Shown piece after piece: positions 1-5,826 of a DNA stretch of 5,826 bases. Position 1 is the first letter of the stretch; every line of letters starts with the position of its first letter. The position numbers and the translations under genes are program-made. The notes under the pieces are model-generated. The model worked only from the letters and a program-made list of their open reading frames with translations. It had not been told where the DNA came from and searched no databases. This stretch comes from Oscillospiraceae bacterium (GTDB taxonomy: Bacteria > Bacillota > Clostridia > Oscillospirales > Oscillospiraceae): assembly GCA_017409645.1 (NCBI GenBank), contig JAFQSI010000080.1, forward strand, positions 1-5,826, given 5' to 3'.

Positions 1-3000
1 ACCAACCACATTGCCCAGGCGCATCGATGCCCTTGGTGATGCCGTTCTCCAGGGCCCACAGAACTGCCTTGTGGTAGAAGATGTCCTCGGGAACATCCAC
101 GAAGGGATTCTCGGTGGACTCAGGCTCGGGGGAACCGGCGGCACGCCACAGGAAGGCGACGACCTGAGCGCGGGTACAGGCCACATCAGGACCGAAGTGG
201 GTAGCGTCAACGCCGTTGGTGATGCCGCTCTCAACAGCCCACATGACGGGATCATAGAAGTAGATGCCGTCGGGAACATCCACGAAGGGATTCACGGCGG
301 GGACATCCTGCGTCTCGTCACAGCGGGAGCAGCTGCCGTCCTCCTGCCAGTCATGGCCCAGAGCAGCGACCTCGCGGGTCTCGGTCTCGCCGCACTCGCA
401 GGTACGGGTCTCGACGCCCTTCTCGGTGCAGGTGGGCTCGGTGGTGACGGTCCACTCGCCGAAGCTATGCTCGTGGGGCTGCTCGCCGCCTGCAACGGTC
501 ACGGTCACAGTGACGGTACGGTCCGCTGCGTCAACGGACGCGGGCAGGTCGAGGGTGCCCACGATCTCGCAGGTACCGGGCTGGCTTGCATCATAGGAAG
601 ACAGATCCCAGGACACGGGAACCGCGACTGCGATGTCGCCCGCGACGCTCTGGGTCAGGACGACATTCAGGAAAGCGGGGAATTCCGCAGCCGTCAGATC
701 CTCGTTCAGCTCCTTGGTGATATCATCCGGCTGCGCAACGGACTTCAGGGACACATCGGACAGGGCGATGCCGGTGATGGACCACTCGGTCAGGCCGACG
801 CCGTTGCCGGCAGCCGCGCTGTTCAGCTCCTCGAAGAAGAGCCGGATGTAGCGGGCGGCATAGGGAGTGCTGTAGCTCTCGGTCACCACAGGATGGGTCT
901 GGCCGTTATGGGCCCGGGTCAGCTCGCTGATATTCGTCCAGTTCAGAGCGTCATTGGAGATCTGGATGTACATCAGGGTGGGATAGATCTTGTTGAAATA
1001 GTTCATGGTCATCTCATCAAAGATGCTGGTCTGGTCAGCGCCCAGATCGATATAGATCCAGGAGTTGTCCCTTGCATTGCTGCCCTTGATGAAATCGCTG
1101 TCCCACTTGGTGGAGGTGTCGCCGTCGTTGACATTGTCCTTGTTGCCATCGGAGGTGCCGGAGACGGTCACTTCCTTGCCGGGGGCCAGGTTGGTCGGCT
1201 CGGTAACATCTTCCTTGGATTCGATGAGGATCGGATCGACATATTCGCCCAGATCATCGGAGGCGGTCTTGTCGGCGTCCAGATAGATCTCATACAGGGC
1301 GACGGGCGTCTCCTGCTCAAAGGTGAGCTTCAGGCCGTAGACATGCTCGCTGCTGTCCAGCGTGAACTTCTTTGCGCTCTCATCCAGTCTTCCGATATGG
1401 ACATAGCCCTCATCCTTGAGGACGGATACCACGGCATTGCTGACGCCGGTGGGATCCTGCAGGATGGAGATGGCCTTGAGGTTGGTGGCTTCGGTGAACT
1501 TGTACTCGATGGAATCGTCGGCGGTGGCGGTGCCGCTGAACAGGGTGGAGAGATTCCCGTCGATGGCGTTGGTCACGTTTTCGCCGAAGGTCGCAGTGAT
1601 CTCCTCGGTCTCGGCAGAGGTGTCCACGGTGGTATTCAGGAAAATCTCATGGAGCTTGAGATAGTAGCCGGTGCTGCCGGTGAAGTAGATGCGCAGATAT
1701 CTGGCAGCTGCGCCCGCGGCATTGGCCCGGACATAGCGGTAGGGCACCTCGAAGACGGAGTTGTCATTGACAACGGAGGCGATGGTCTGCCAGTCGGTCT
1801 TGTTTGCGGAGATCTGGATCTCAGCGTTGTACAGTCTGGGATTGCCGTCGGCGGTGACGACGGTGACATCGTACAGGTCGATGTTTGCACCCAGGTCGAA
1901 GGTAATGTAGTCGCCGGTGGTCTGGCCCTCGTTGGTCCAGACATAGGTGCTTTCCTGGCCGTCAAAGACATTGGTCCAGGCGCCCTCCTTCACACCGTTC
2001 GTCAGGTTCGTCTCCAGGAACTTGGGATCAGCCTTGGCGCTTTCCACGGTGACGCCCAGCTTCTGCAGGTCAAAGGTGACTGCGGCGTCGGTGCCGTTAT
2101 AGAGCCGCACATACTTCACAACGGCGGAGCTGCCGAAGCTATCCGCAGCAGTCCACTGGGCGCCGTTGGCGGAATACTCAAAGCGCAGGCCCTCCAGGCC
2201 GGTGCCCTCCTGGACGAGGGAGGAGATCAGGGTCAGGTTCGCAAACTTGATGCCGATGTATTCGCCTGCTCCCAGGGTCACATCCAGGTCACGAAGGCCA
2301 TACTCCTTGCCCTCGATGGTCAGGGGCTGCCGGGCGTAGGCCGCCACATTGGTGTAGACCCGGTCGCCGTCGGGCTTCTCCCGGTTGACGGTGAATTCCC
2401 GGACATGGGTCCAGTAATCGGGCTTGCTTGCGGTGCCGGTCTCCACCAGACGCAGACGGACATAGCGGGCCTGGATATCGAGGTCCTCCAGCTCGATGCG
2501 GTAGGTGTCATTGTACTGGCTGCCCAGCTGGGTGAAGGTCTTGCCGTCCTCGGAATACTCCAGGACTGCCTTGTGGAAGTAGTCGTGGTGGGTATCGGAA
2601 TTGCCCTGGACGATGGAGATGTCGGTGACGGTCTTCACGACGCCCAGGTCCACGCCGAAGTAGTCGTTCTGCTGCTGGACCACGTTCCACTGGACATAGG
2701 TGTTCAGATCGCCGTCGAACATCTTCTGGGCGTTGTCGTCCATGCTCTGCTTCTGGCCGCCGAGGACGGCATACAGATTCTGGCCGGTGTAGTTGGCGTC
2801 GAACATGGGGGTCAGGGTGCTTTCCACATAGGCCACCAGGTCGGAGGCAAAGGGCTGCAGCCGCTTGCTGCCCGCCAGGGCCTTCTGGGTGATGGAGGTA
2901 TCGTCACAGGTGGGATAGATGTCCCAGGTCGCCAGGGCCTTGCCGGCAGCGGCGAAATTGGTCCATGCACCGGCGTTGTCACCGGTTTCCAGGGCAATGG

Positions 3001-4726
3001 CGGCATTCAGCGCATCGCGGGCCGCGGCGGTGACGCCCTCCAGGGACTTCAGCCAGGGCTCCAGCTCGGAAACCAGGTCGGCGTTGACGCAGTTTGCACG
3101 GAAGAACGTAACTGCATCGAGAATGTTGGCAAATTCGGTCAGCAGGACTTGGGTGTCCTCCAGCTCGGCGATGGGCTCGCCGTTGCTGATGGCTGCGCTC
3201 ACGGCCTCCAGATTTTCCTTGATGTACTCAGATTCGGGGAAACCAGCGCCCACACGGCTGGAGCCGGGGCAGTTGGCCACGTTCCGGGCGATGGTCCGGT
3301 AGGCATCCTCCACGCCCTCCTCCAGGTAGTTGAAGGAGTCATACCAGATTTCCTCAGCGTGGGCAGAGAACTCGGAGTTGTTCCAGAACAGGCAGGCCAG
3401 CTGGAACAGGGCCACCTTGTTGCTCTGACCGAAGCGGGAGGGGTTGGAGACGGCGGCCTTCAGGCCGGTGACGCCGTCCCGGGCATAGTGGCTGATGTTG
3501 CCCAGGAAAATGCCGGACTTGGCATGCTCGTTGACGGGGTAGTTCAGCCAGAAGGAAACGCTCTGGCCGGTCCGGTTGGCAACATAATCCACGGTGGACT
3601 GGGTGATGGGGGAATTGACGTCATCACCGGTCCAGTAGAGGATGATGGAGTCGTCCAGGGCCTTCAGGGCATCCAGCTCCGCGCCGGTGCCGGACCAGGA
3701 CTTGTTGTAGCCCTGGGGGCAGTAGGTGATGGGCTCGCAGCCCTTGGGGACGATGAATTCCTCGTTCAGACGGTTCAGCACGGTGACAACATCGGCGTGG
3801 GAGCCGCTGCCGAAGTCGTCGTTCAGGATGTCGAACTTCCGGACGCCCACATCATACAGCTGGGTCAGCTTGGCCACCAGCTGCTGGTAGCGCTGCTCGT
3901 ACAGGGAGGGGTTGGAAGCGATGTCCAGGCCGCTGAAGAAGCTGCCCAGATGGACGCTCCAGACATAGTAGCACTTCGTCTCCTGGCCGATCTTCACCAG
4001 CTCGGCGATCTGCTGAATGTCGGATTCCGGATACAGGTCGGCCCAGCGGCTGGTATGGTATGCGTCGGTCTTGGATGCGTAGACGTACATATTCATCTTC
4101 ACATCCCGGGCAAACTCCATCAGCTCGGCGCGGGTCTCGTAGTCCCAGCCGCCGTAGAAGCCCTCGATGAAGCCGCGGTATTCGATGCCCGCGTAGTCCT
4201 CGATCTTCGCGCCCAGGAGGACATCGCCCTCGAAGGAGGACAGCATCATCTTCAGGGTCGCCACGCCGTTGTAGACCGCGTCGGTGTCACGGCCCACGAT
4301 GGTGATCTGATTTTCCTTTGCCTCCAGCACATAGGCGTCGTAGTTTTTATAGAGGTCTGCGGTGGTCAGGGTCAGGGCATCCTCATAGGCATCGGCAGCC
4401 CCGCCGGAGCCGTTGACACCCAGAAGGATGTTGAATCCTCCTGCGACGGGCTCCTCCGCGACGGCCGCGGTGACCCCATTCTCTTCCAGGACCTCCGTGA
4501 GGTAGGCTTTGGTTGCATCATCGATGCCGGTTTCATAGACGACATTCACCTGCCCACCCAGTGAAAACTCGGTGCCGTCGTAAGCGATATCTCTTACGAT
4601 GGGATAAATGTCATAGACCTTTTCTTCCTGTACTTCCTCTGCATGTGCAATTGCAGCCGGTGCGTTGGAAATCACCAGCACGGCACAAAGCAGGAGACAC
4701 AGGAACTTCTTCAATCGGGATGTCAT
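1..4726 (-). CDS. Secreted, SLH-anchored GH84 beta-N-acetylglucosaminidase / hyaluronidase-type glycosidase with CBM32-like array (3' end cut by window)
   Basis: This gene encodes a predicted extracellular hydrolase that removes terminal beta-linked GlcNAc from host glycans. The ATG at 4726-4724 follows AAAAGGAG by 9 nt, and 1575 codons are visible without a stop. A signal peptide covers residues 1-29 (KK, a Leu/Val-rich core, AHA|EE cleavage). A GH20b-like domain (about 38-175) precedes the GH84 domain (about 180-480), which has RGFIEGFYGG at 184-193, Lys219 in YASKTD, the catalytic pair Asp303-Asp304 in ILNDDFG, and WLNYPVN at 393-399. These align with Clostridium perfringens NagJ features as I recall them (Lys218, Asp297/298, Asn396). 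Next come a helical region (about 480-640), beta-sandwich modules (about 648-1320), an Ig-like domain (about 1325-1415), a Cys-rich motif, and SLH domains from 1479 and 1540. The family is clear; the exact substrate is not. The SLH anchor implies attachment to the cell wall. The second SLH domain is incomplete and its last six residues look anomalous. Confidence 0.93.
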   Translation of the reverse strand, partial: MTSRLKKFLCLLLCAVLVISNAPAAIAHAEEVQEEKVYDIYPIVRDIAYDGTEFSLGGQVNVVYETGIDDATKAYLTEVLEENGVTAAVAEEPVAGGFNILLGVNGSGGAADAYEDALTLTTADLYKNYDAYVLEAKENQITIVGRDTDAVYNGVATLKMMLSSFEGDVLLGAKIEDYAGIEYRGFIEGFYGGWDYETRAELMEFARDVKMNMYVYASKTDAYHTSRWADLYPESDIQQIAELVKIGQETKCYYVWSVHLGSFFSGLDIASNPSLYEQRYQQLVAKLTQLYDVGVRKFDILNDDFGSGSHADVVTVLNRLNEEFIVPKGCEPITYCPQGYNKSWSGTGAELDALKALDDSIILYWTGDDVNSPITQSTVDYVANRTGQSVSFWLNYPVNEHAKSGIFLGNISHYARDGVTGLKAAVSNPSRFGQSNKVALFQLACLFWNNSEFSAHAEEIWYDSFNYLEEGVEDAYRTIARNVANCPGSSRVGAGFPESEYIKENLEAVSAAISNGEPIAELEDTQVLLTEFANILDAVTFFRANCVNADLVSELEPWLKSLEGVTAAARDALNAAIALETGDNAGAWTNFAAAGKALATWDIYPTCDDTSITQKALAGSKRLQPFASDLVAYVESTLTPMFDANYTGQNLYAVLGGQKQSMDDNAQKMFDGDLNTYVQWNVVQQQNDYFGVDLGVVKTVTDISIVQGNSDTHHDYFHKAVLEYSEDGKTFTQLGSQYNDTYRIELEDLDIQARYVRLRLVETGTASKPDYWTHVREFTVNREKPDGDRVYTNVAAYARQPLTIEGKEYGLRDLDVTLGAGEYIGIKFANLTLISSLVQEGTGLEGLRFEYSANGAQWTAADSFGSSAVVKYVRLYNGTDAAVTFDLQKLGVTVESAKADPKFLETNLTNGVKEGAWTNVFDGQESTYVWTNEGQTTGDYITFDLGANIDLYDVTVVTADGNPRLYNAEIQISANKTDWQTIASVVNDNSVFEVPYRYVRANAAGAAARYLRIYFTGSTGYYLKLHEIFLNTTVDTSAETEEITATFGENVTNAIDGNLSTLFSGTATADDSIEYKFTEATNLKAISILQDPTGVSNAVVSVLKDEGYVHIGRLDESAKKFTLDSSEHVYGLKLTFEQETPVALYEIYLDADKTASDDLGEYVDPILIESKEDVTEPTNLAPGKEVTVSGTSDGNKDNVNDGDTSTKWDSDFIKGSNARDNSWIYIDLGADQTSIFDEMTMNYFNKIYPTLMYIQISNDALNWTNISELTRAHNGQTHPVVTESYSTPYAARYIRLFFEELNSAAAGNGVGLTEWSITGIALSDVSLKSVAQPDDITKELNEDLTAAEFPAFLNVVLTQSVAGDIAVAVPVSWDLSSYDASQPGTCEIVGTLDLPASVDAADRTVTVTVTVAGGEQPHEHSFGEWTVTTEPTCTEKGVETRTCECGETETREVAALGHDWQEDGSCSRCDETQDVPAVNPFVDVPDGIYFYDPVMWAVESGITNGVDATHFGPDVACTRAQVVAFLWRAAGSPEPESTENPFVDVPEDIFYHKAVLWALENGITKGIDAPGQCGW
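23..359 (-). repeat. Copy 1 of the shared anchoring cassette (GHDW linker plus SLH domains)
   Basis: This stretch encodes GHDW, a Cys pair, a complete SLH domain (from 292, NPFVDVPDGIYFYDPVMW) and most of a second (from 109, NPFVDVPEDIFYHKAVLW). It aligns at the DNA level with 5163-5480 of the upstream gene. The two SLH starts are 183 bp apart in both copies (292/109 and 5432/5249), a constant offset of 5140. SLH domains bind pyruvylated secondary cell-wall polymers non-covalently in Gram-positive bacteria. Shared spacing and long identical DNA words suggest descent by duplication or gene conversion. Similarity ends at about position 22. Confidence 0.8.
300..480 (-). other. Cysteine-rich linker motif ahead of the SLH domains in the glycosidase
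   Basis: Residues about 1417-1476 read HEHSFGEW, then a Thr/Glu-rich stretch with C-X9-C-X-C, then ALGHDW and a final CSRCDE pair. The same plan occurs in the upstream gene (C-X10-C-X2-C, GHDW, CTRCD), there as three tandem copies. The motif lies between the Ig-like domain and the wall-anchoring SLH domains. The paired cysteines and His suggest metal binding or disulfide stapling of a stalk, but nothing in the window shows which. Confidence 0.6.
765..2790 (-). other. Array of carbohydrate-binding beta-sandwich modules (F5/8 type C / CBM32-like)
   Basis: Several galactose-binding-like modules follow the catalytic part. Module 1 (about 648-780) has MFDGDLNTYVQW, YFGVDLG and ARYVRLRL. Module 2 (about 783-895) has YIGIKFANLTLISSL and KYVRLYNGTD; it is a related beta-sandwich seen in large clostridial glycosidases and its family is less certain. 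Module 3 (about 898-1030) has NVFDGQESTYVWT, YITFDLG and ARYLRIYF. Module 4 (about 1041-1153) is more divergent, with AIDGNLSTLFSG and SIEYKF. Module 5 (about 1180-1320) has NVNDGDTSTKWDS, WIYIDLG and ARYIRLFF. The recurring pattern of DG(D)xxT, a hydrophobic-DLG strand and ARYxRL identifies F5/8C folds. In gut bacteria these usually bind galactose, GalNAc or GlcNAc termini and keep the enzyme on mucin-like substrates. Confidence 0.78.
3287..4189 (-). other. GH84 catalytic domain
   Basis: This domain covers approximately residues 180-480. GH84 enzymes use substrate-assisted catalysis with two adjacent aspartates that stabilise and protonate through an oxazoline intermediate. Here the pair is Asp303-Asp304 (3820-3815), after the strand GVRKFDIL. 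Lys219 (4072-4070), the block YWTGDDVNSP and the block WLNYPVNEH also match the family layout. Compared with NagJ-type enzymes as remembered, there are differences near the sugar pocket: FYGG-W in place of FYGTPW, NDDFG in place of WDDI, and WSVHLGSFF where the ISPG segment usually lies. The catalytic machinery looks intact, so activity is expected, but substrate preference may differ from classic O-GlcNAcase or hyaluronidase members. Confidence 0.85.
4640..4726 (-). other. Signal peptide of the GH84 glycosidase
   Basis: The first 29 residues show a basic n-region (MTSRLKK), a hydrophobic core (FLCLLLCAVLVI) and a small-residue c-region ending AIAHA before an acidic stretch (EEVQEEK). This is a typical Sec signal with cleavage most likely after Ala29, or after Ala27. 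The cysteines at 10 and 14 lie inside the hydrophobic core and do not form a lipobox, so a secreted rather than lipid-anchored protein is inferred. Confidence 0.85.
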
Positions 4727-4735
4727 ATTTCTCCA

Positions 4736-4743
4736 CTCCTTTT
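4736..4743 (-). promoter_or_regulatory. Shine-Dalgarno of the GH84 gene
   Basis: The minus strand reads AAAAGGAG, then a 9-nt spacer (TGGAGAAAT), then ATG at 4726. This is a near-ideal ribosome binding site and fixes the start. The codons that follow form a clean signal peptide, which supports the same choice. Confidence 0.88.
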
Positions 4744-4782
4744 GCGTTATGCTTTTTAGACAAATCACTTTGCCGTTTATGC
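4741..4782 (-). repeat. Imperfect direct repeat in the leader of the GH84 gene
   Basis: The minus strand carries GCATAAACGGCAAA (4782-4769) and GCATAACGCAAA (4752-4741). The two share a GCATAA...CG.CAAA pattern and are 30 bp apart at their 5' ends. They lie between the putative -10 and the ribosome binding site. They could be a binding site for a regulator or a chance similarity; no regulator is visible in the window. Confidence 0.25.
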
Positions 4783-4786
4783 CTTC

Positions 4787-4814
4787 ATTTTATCATATAT
4801 CGCCAAAGAAGCAA
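4787..4814 (-). promoter_or_regulatory. Putative sigma-A-type promoter with extended -10 for the GH84 gene
   Basis: On the minus strand, TTGCTT (4814-4809) is followed after 16 nt by TAAAAT (4792-4787), with TG one base upstream of the -10 (extended -10, TGATAAAAT). A start of transcription near 4780 would give a leader of about 54 nt. The site sits in the AT-rich gap just after the terminator of the upstream gene, where a promoter is expected. Neighbouring alternatives such as TATGAT exist, so the exact hexamers are uncertain. Confidence 0.55.
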
Positions 4815-4852
4815 CAAGTATTTTTGAGAAAGAATTTACCGAAAACAGCTCC

Positions 4853-4883
4853 AAAAAGGCCCTCCGGCGGAAGCCGGAGGGCC
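4853..4883 (-). terminator. Rho-independent terminator of the upstream SLH gene
   Basis: A perfect 11-bp inverted repeat (GGCCCTCCGGC at 4883-4873, loop TTCC, GCCGGAGGGCC at 4868-4858) is followed on the minus strand by TTTTT (4857-4853). The stem is very GC-rich and starts 15 nt after the stop codon of the upstream gene. Transcription of that gene should therefore mostly end before the glycosidase promoter, which argues against a simple operon. Confidence 0.93.
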
Positions 4884-4898
4884 AGGGTATTGGTGGGA

Positions 4899-5826
4899 TT
4901 ACACTGCGTAAGCCCGGTACAGGAAGGTGACGATCTGCGCGCGGCTGCAGATCTCATCGACGCCGAAGGTATTTGCATCAATACCCTTGGTGACGCCGTT
5001 CTCCACGGCCCACAGGACGGGAGTGTAGTAGTAGACATCAGGATCCGCCGCATCACGGAAGACAGACTCCGCTGCGGTTACCTCGGGCTCGCCCATGGCC
5101 CGGTAGAGGAAGGTGACCACGTAAGCACGGGTACATTCCATCTCGGTGCCGAAGCGGGTGGCGCTGACGCCCTTGGTGATGCCATTTTCCAGGGCCCACA
5201 GGACGGGCTTGTAGAAGTAGTCGCCCTCCTTCACATCCATGAAGGGGTTCTCCGTGGAGCTGGGTTCGGGAGAACCGGCTGCACGCCACAGGAAGGTAAC
5301 CACCTGGGCACGGGTGCATGCCATGTCGGGGCCGAAGTGGGTGGCATCCACGCCCTTGGTGATGCCCTTCTCCAGGGCCCACATGACAGGATCATGGAAG
5401 TAGATTCCCTCGGGGACGTCCACAAAGGGATTGCGGGTCGCATCACAGCGGGTACATCCGGCACCCTTCCAATCGTGGCCCAGGGCGGGGATCTCTTCCT
5501 GAGCGACCAGGATCTCACCGCAGATGCTGCACTTCTTGCCCTCGGTCAGGCCGGTTTCGGTGCAGGTGGCGGCCTTGCCGGGAATCACTTCCTCGGTGTG
5601 GCCGGTTGCGGGGATTTCTTCCTGGGCGACCAGGGTCTCGCCGCAGACGCTGCACTTCTTGCCCTCAGTCAGGCCGGTTTCGGTGCAGGTGGCAGCCTTG
5701 CCGGGGATGATTTCCTCGGTGTGGCCGGTTGCAGGGATCTCTTCCTGGGCAACGATGATTTCACCGCAGACGCTGCACTTCTTGCCTTCGGTCAGGCCGG
5801 TTTCGGTGCAGGTGGGAGCCTTGCCG
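4899..5826 (-). CDS. C-terminal part of an SLH-anchored surface protein with cysteine-containing repeats (5' end outside window)
   Basis: 308 codons are visible, ending in RAYAV and TAA (4901-4899). The frame is open to the window edge, so the true start lies upstream; GTG codons inside the repeats, such as 5588, are internal valines. From the N-side there are three copies of a 41-residue repeat (GKA.TCTETGLTEGKKC..CGE, then VAQEEIPA.GH), each with C-X10-C-X2-C. A GHDW linker with CTRCD follows, and then three SLH domains starting at 5432, 5249 and 5066, each with a 'FxDV..YF..PV.WA...GIT.G' core and a C(T/S)RA.(V/I)VTFL.RA tail. SLH domains hold proteins on the Gram-positive cell wall. The N-terminal function, perhaps another glycosidase or an adhesin, cannot be told from this part. 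Confidence 0.92.
   Translation of the reverse strand, partial: GKAPTCTETGLTEGKKCSVCGEIIVAQEEIPATGHTEEIIPGKAATCTETGLTEGKKCSVCGETLVAQEEIPATGHTEEVIPGKAATCTETGLTEGKKCSICGEILVAQEEIPALGHDWKGAGCTRCDATRNPFVDVPEGIYFHDPVMWALEKGITKGVDATHFGPDMACTRAQVVTFLWRAAGSPEPSSTENPFMDVKEGDYFYKPVLWALENGITKGVSATRFGTEMECTRAYVVTFLYRAMGEPEVTAAESVFRDAADPDVYYYTPVLWAVENGVTKGIDANTFGVDEICSRAQIVTFLYRAYAV
5163..5480 (-). repeat. Copy 2 of the shared anchoring cassette (GHDW linker plus first two SLH domains)
   Basis: This is the counterpart of 23-359 in the downstream glycosidase gene, in the same orientation and with the same spacing between SLH starts (5432 and 5249). Both encode PVMWA..GIT.GVDATHFGPD and CTRAQVV.FLWRAAGSPEP in the first SLH domain. 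Long identical words at the DNA level, for example around the shared GSPEP codons, point to recent common origin or gene conversion. A third SLH domain (5066-4902) completes the anchor here; its equivalent in the other gene would lie beyond position 1. Confidence 0.8.
5475..5825 (-). repeat. Tandem 123-bp (41-residue) coding repeats, three copies
   Basis: The copies run 5825-5703, 5702-5580 and 5579-5475. The last is shortened to 35 residues and passes into the GHDW linker. Copies 1 and 2 differ at about 14 of 123 bases by my count, which gives four residue changes; most of the base changes are synonymous third positions. Each unit carries one Cys, a CxxC pair ten residues later, and a GH dipeptide. 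The array reaches the window edge, so more copies are likely outside. It probably forms an extended stalk, and its copy number may vary by recombination. Confidence 0.9.

Noticed and set aside
11..4564. Very long plus-strand open frame (1517 codons)
   Set aside because: It is antisense and codon-in-register to a gene with clear signal peptide, GH84, F5/8C and SLH domains, has no recognisable domain, and is open only because TTA, CTA and TCA are avoided on the sense strand.
4640..4726. Lipoprotein signal in the glycosidase
   Set aside because: The cysteines at residues 10 and 14 are inside the hydrophobic core without a lipobox (no Gly/Ala/Ser before Cys), and an AHA cleavage site with a C-terminal SLH anchor explains export better.
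4513..4827. Plus-strand frame of about 104 codons over the promoter region
   Set aside because: It spans the signal peptide, ribosome binding site and promoter of the minus-strand gene in antisense, and its Arg/His/Pro-rich translation is unlike a real protein.
4899..5066. Sortase (LPXTG) anchoring of the upstream protein
   Set aside because: The protein ends directly after the third SLH domain with RAYAV; there is no LPXTG-type motif, hydrophobic segment or basic tail.
4899..5588. GTG at 5588 as the start of the upstream SLH protein
   Set aside because: It is an internal valine (or isoleucine in another copy) of the 41-residue repeat, and the same frame continues open with two more repeat copies to the window edge.
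5475..5825. CRISPR-like regular repeats
   Set aside because: The 123-bp units are directly contiguous with no spacers, keep an open reading frame and vary mainly at third codon positions; they are coding repeats.

Overview
The window fits a Gram-positive, GC-rich anaerobe of the gut Clostridia (Oscillospiraceae/Ruminococcaceae-like). The grounds are indirect: coding DNA rich in G and C at third codon positions, an AT-rich intergenic gap, a strong AGGAG ribosome binding site, and S-layer homology (SLH) domains with the 'CTRAQVVTFLWRA' wording common in such genomes. Genus cannot be read from the sequence.

All supported coding is on the minus strand, so transcription runs from high to low coordinates. 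Two genes occur in tandem and both are cut by the window edges. (1) At 5826-4899 lies the 3' end of a surface protein: three copies of a 41-residue cysteine-containing repeat, then three complete SLH domains and a stop codon. Its N-terminus lies outside the window. (2) The 172-bp gap 4898-4727 holds a perfect 11-bp-stem intrinsic terminator for the upstream gene, a probable extended -10 promoter and a good Shine-Dalgarno. (3) At 4726-1 lies a very large secreted multidomain glycosidase of 1575 residues so far. It has a signal peptide, a GH20b-like N-terminal domain, a GH84 (beta-N-acetylglucosaminidase / hyaluronidase-type) catalytic domain with an intact Asp-Asp pair, a helical region, several F5/8-type C (CBM32-like) beta-sandwich modules, a bacterial Ig-like domain, one cysteine-rich motif, one complete SLH domain and part of a second.

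The picture is of cell-wall-tethered enzymes. The GH84 enzyme would be exported, held on the cell wall by SLH domains and positioned by its carbohydrate-binding modules on host glycans such as mucin, hyaluronan or O-GlcNAc proteins. The upstream gene shares its C-terminal anchoring cassette (Cys motif, 'GHDW' linker, SLH domains) with identical spacing, so the two are modular surface proteins built on a common anchor. The terminator and separate promoter suggest that they are transcribed independently.

A 1517-codon open frame on the plus strand (11-4564) is an in-register antisense shadow of the glycosidase gene and is not annotated. I see no RNA gene, CRISPR array or mobile element, and no clearly new multi-gene system. 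The most interesting points are the divergent active-site signature of the GH84 domain, the shared cysteine/SLH cassette, the 41-residue repeats, and an abrupt loss of SLH similarity in the first ~22 bases.
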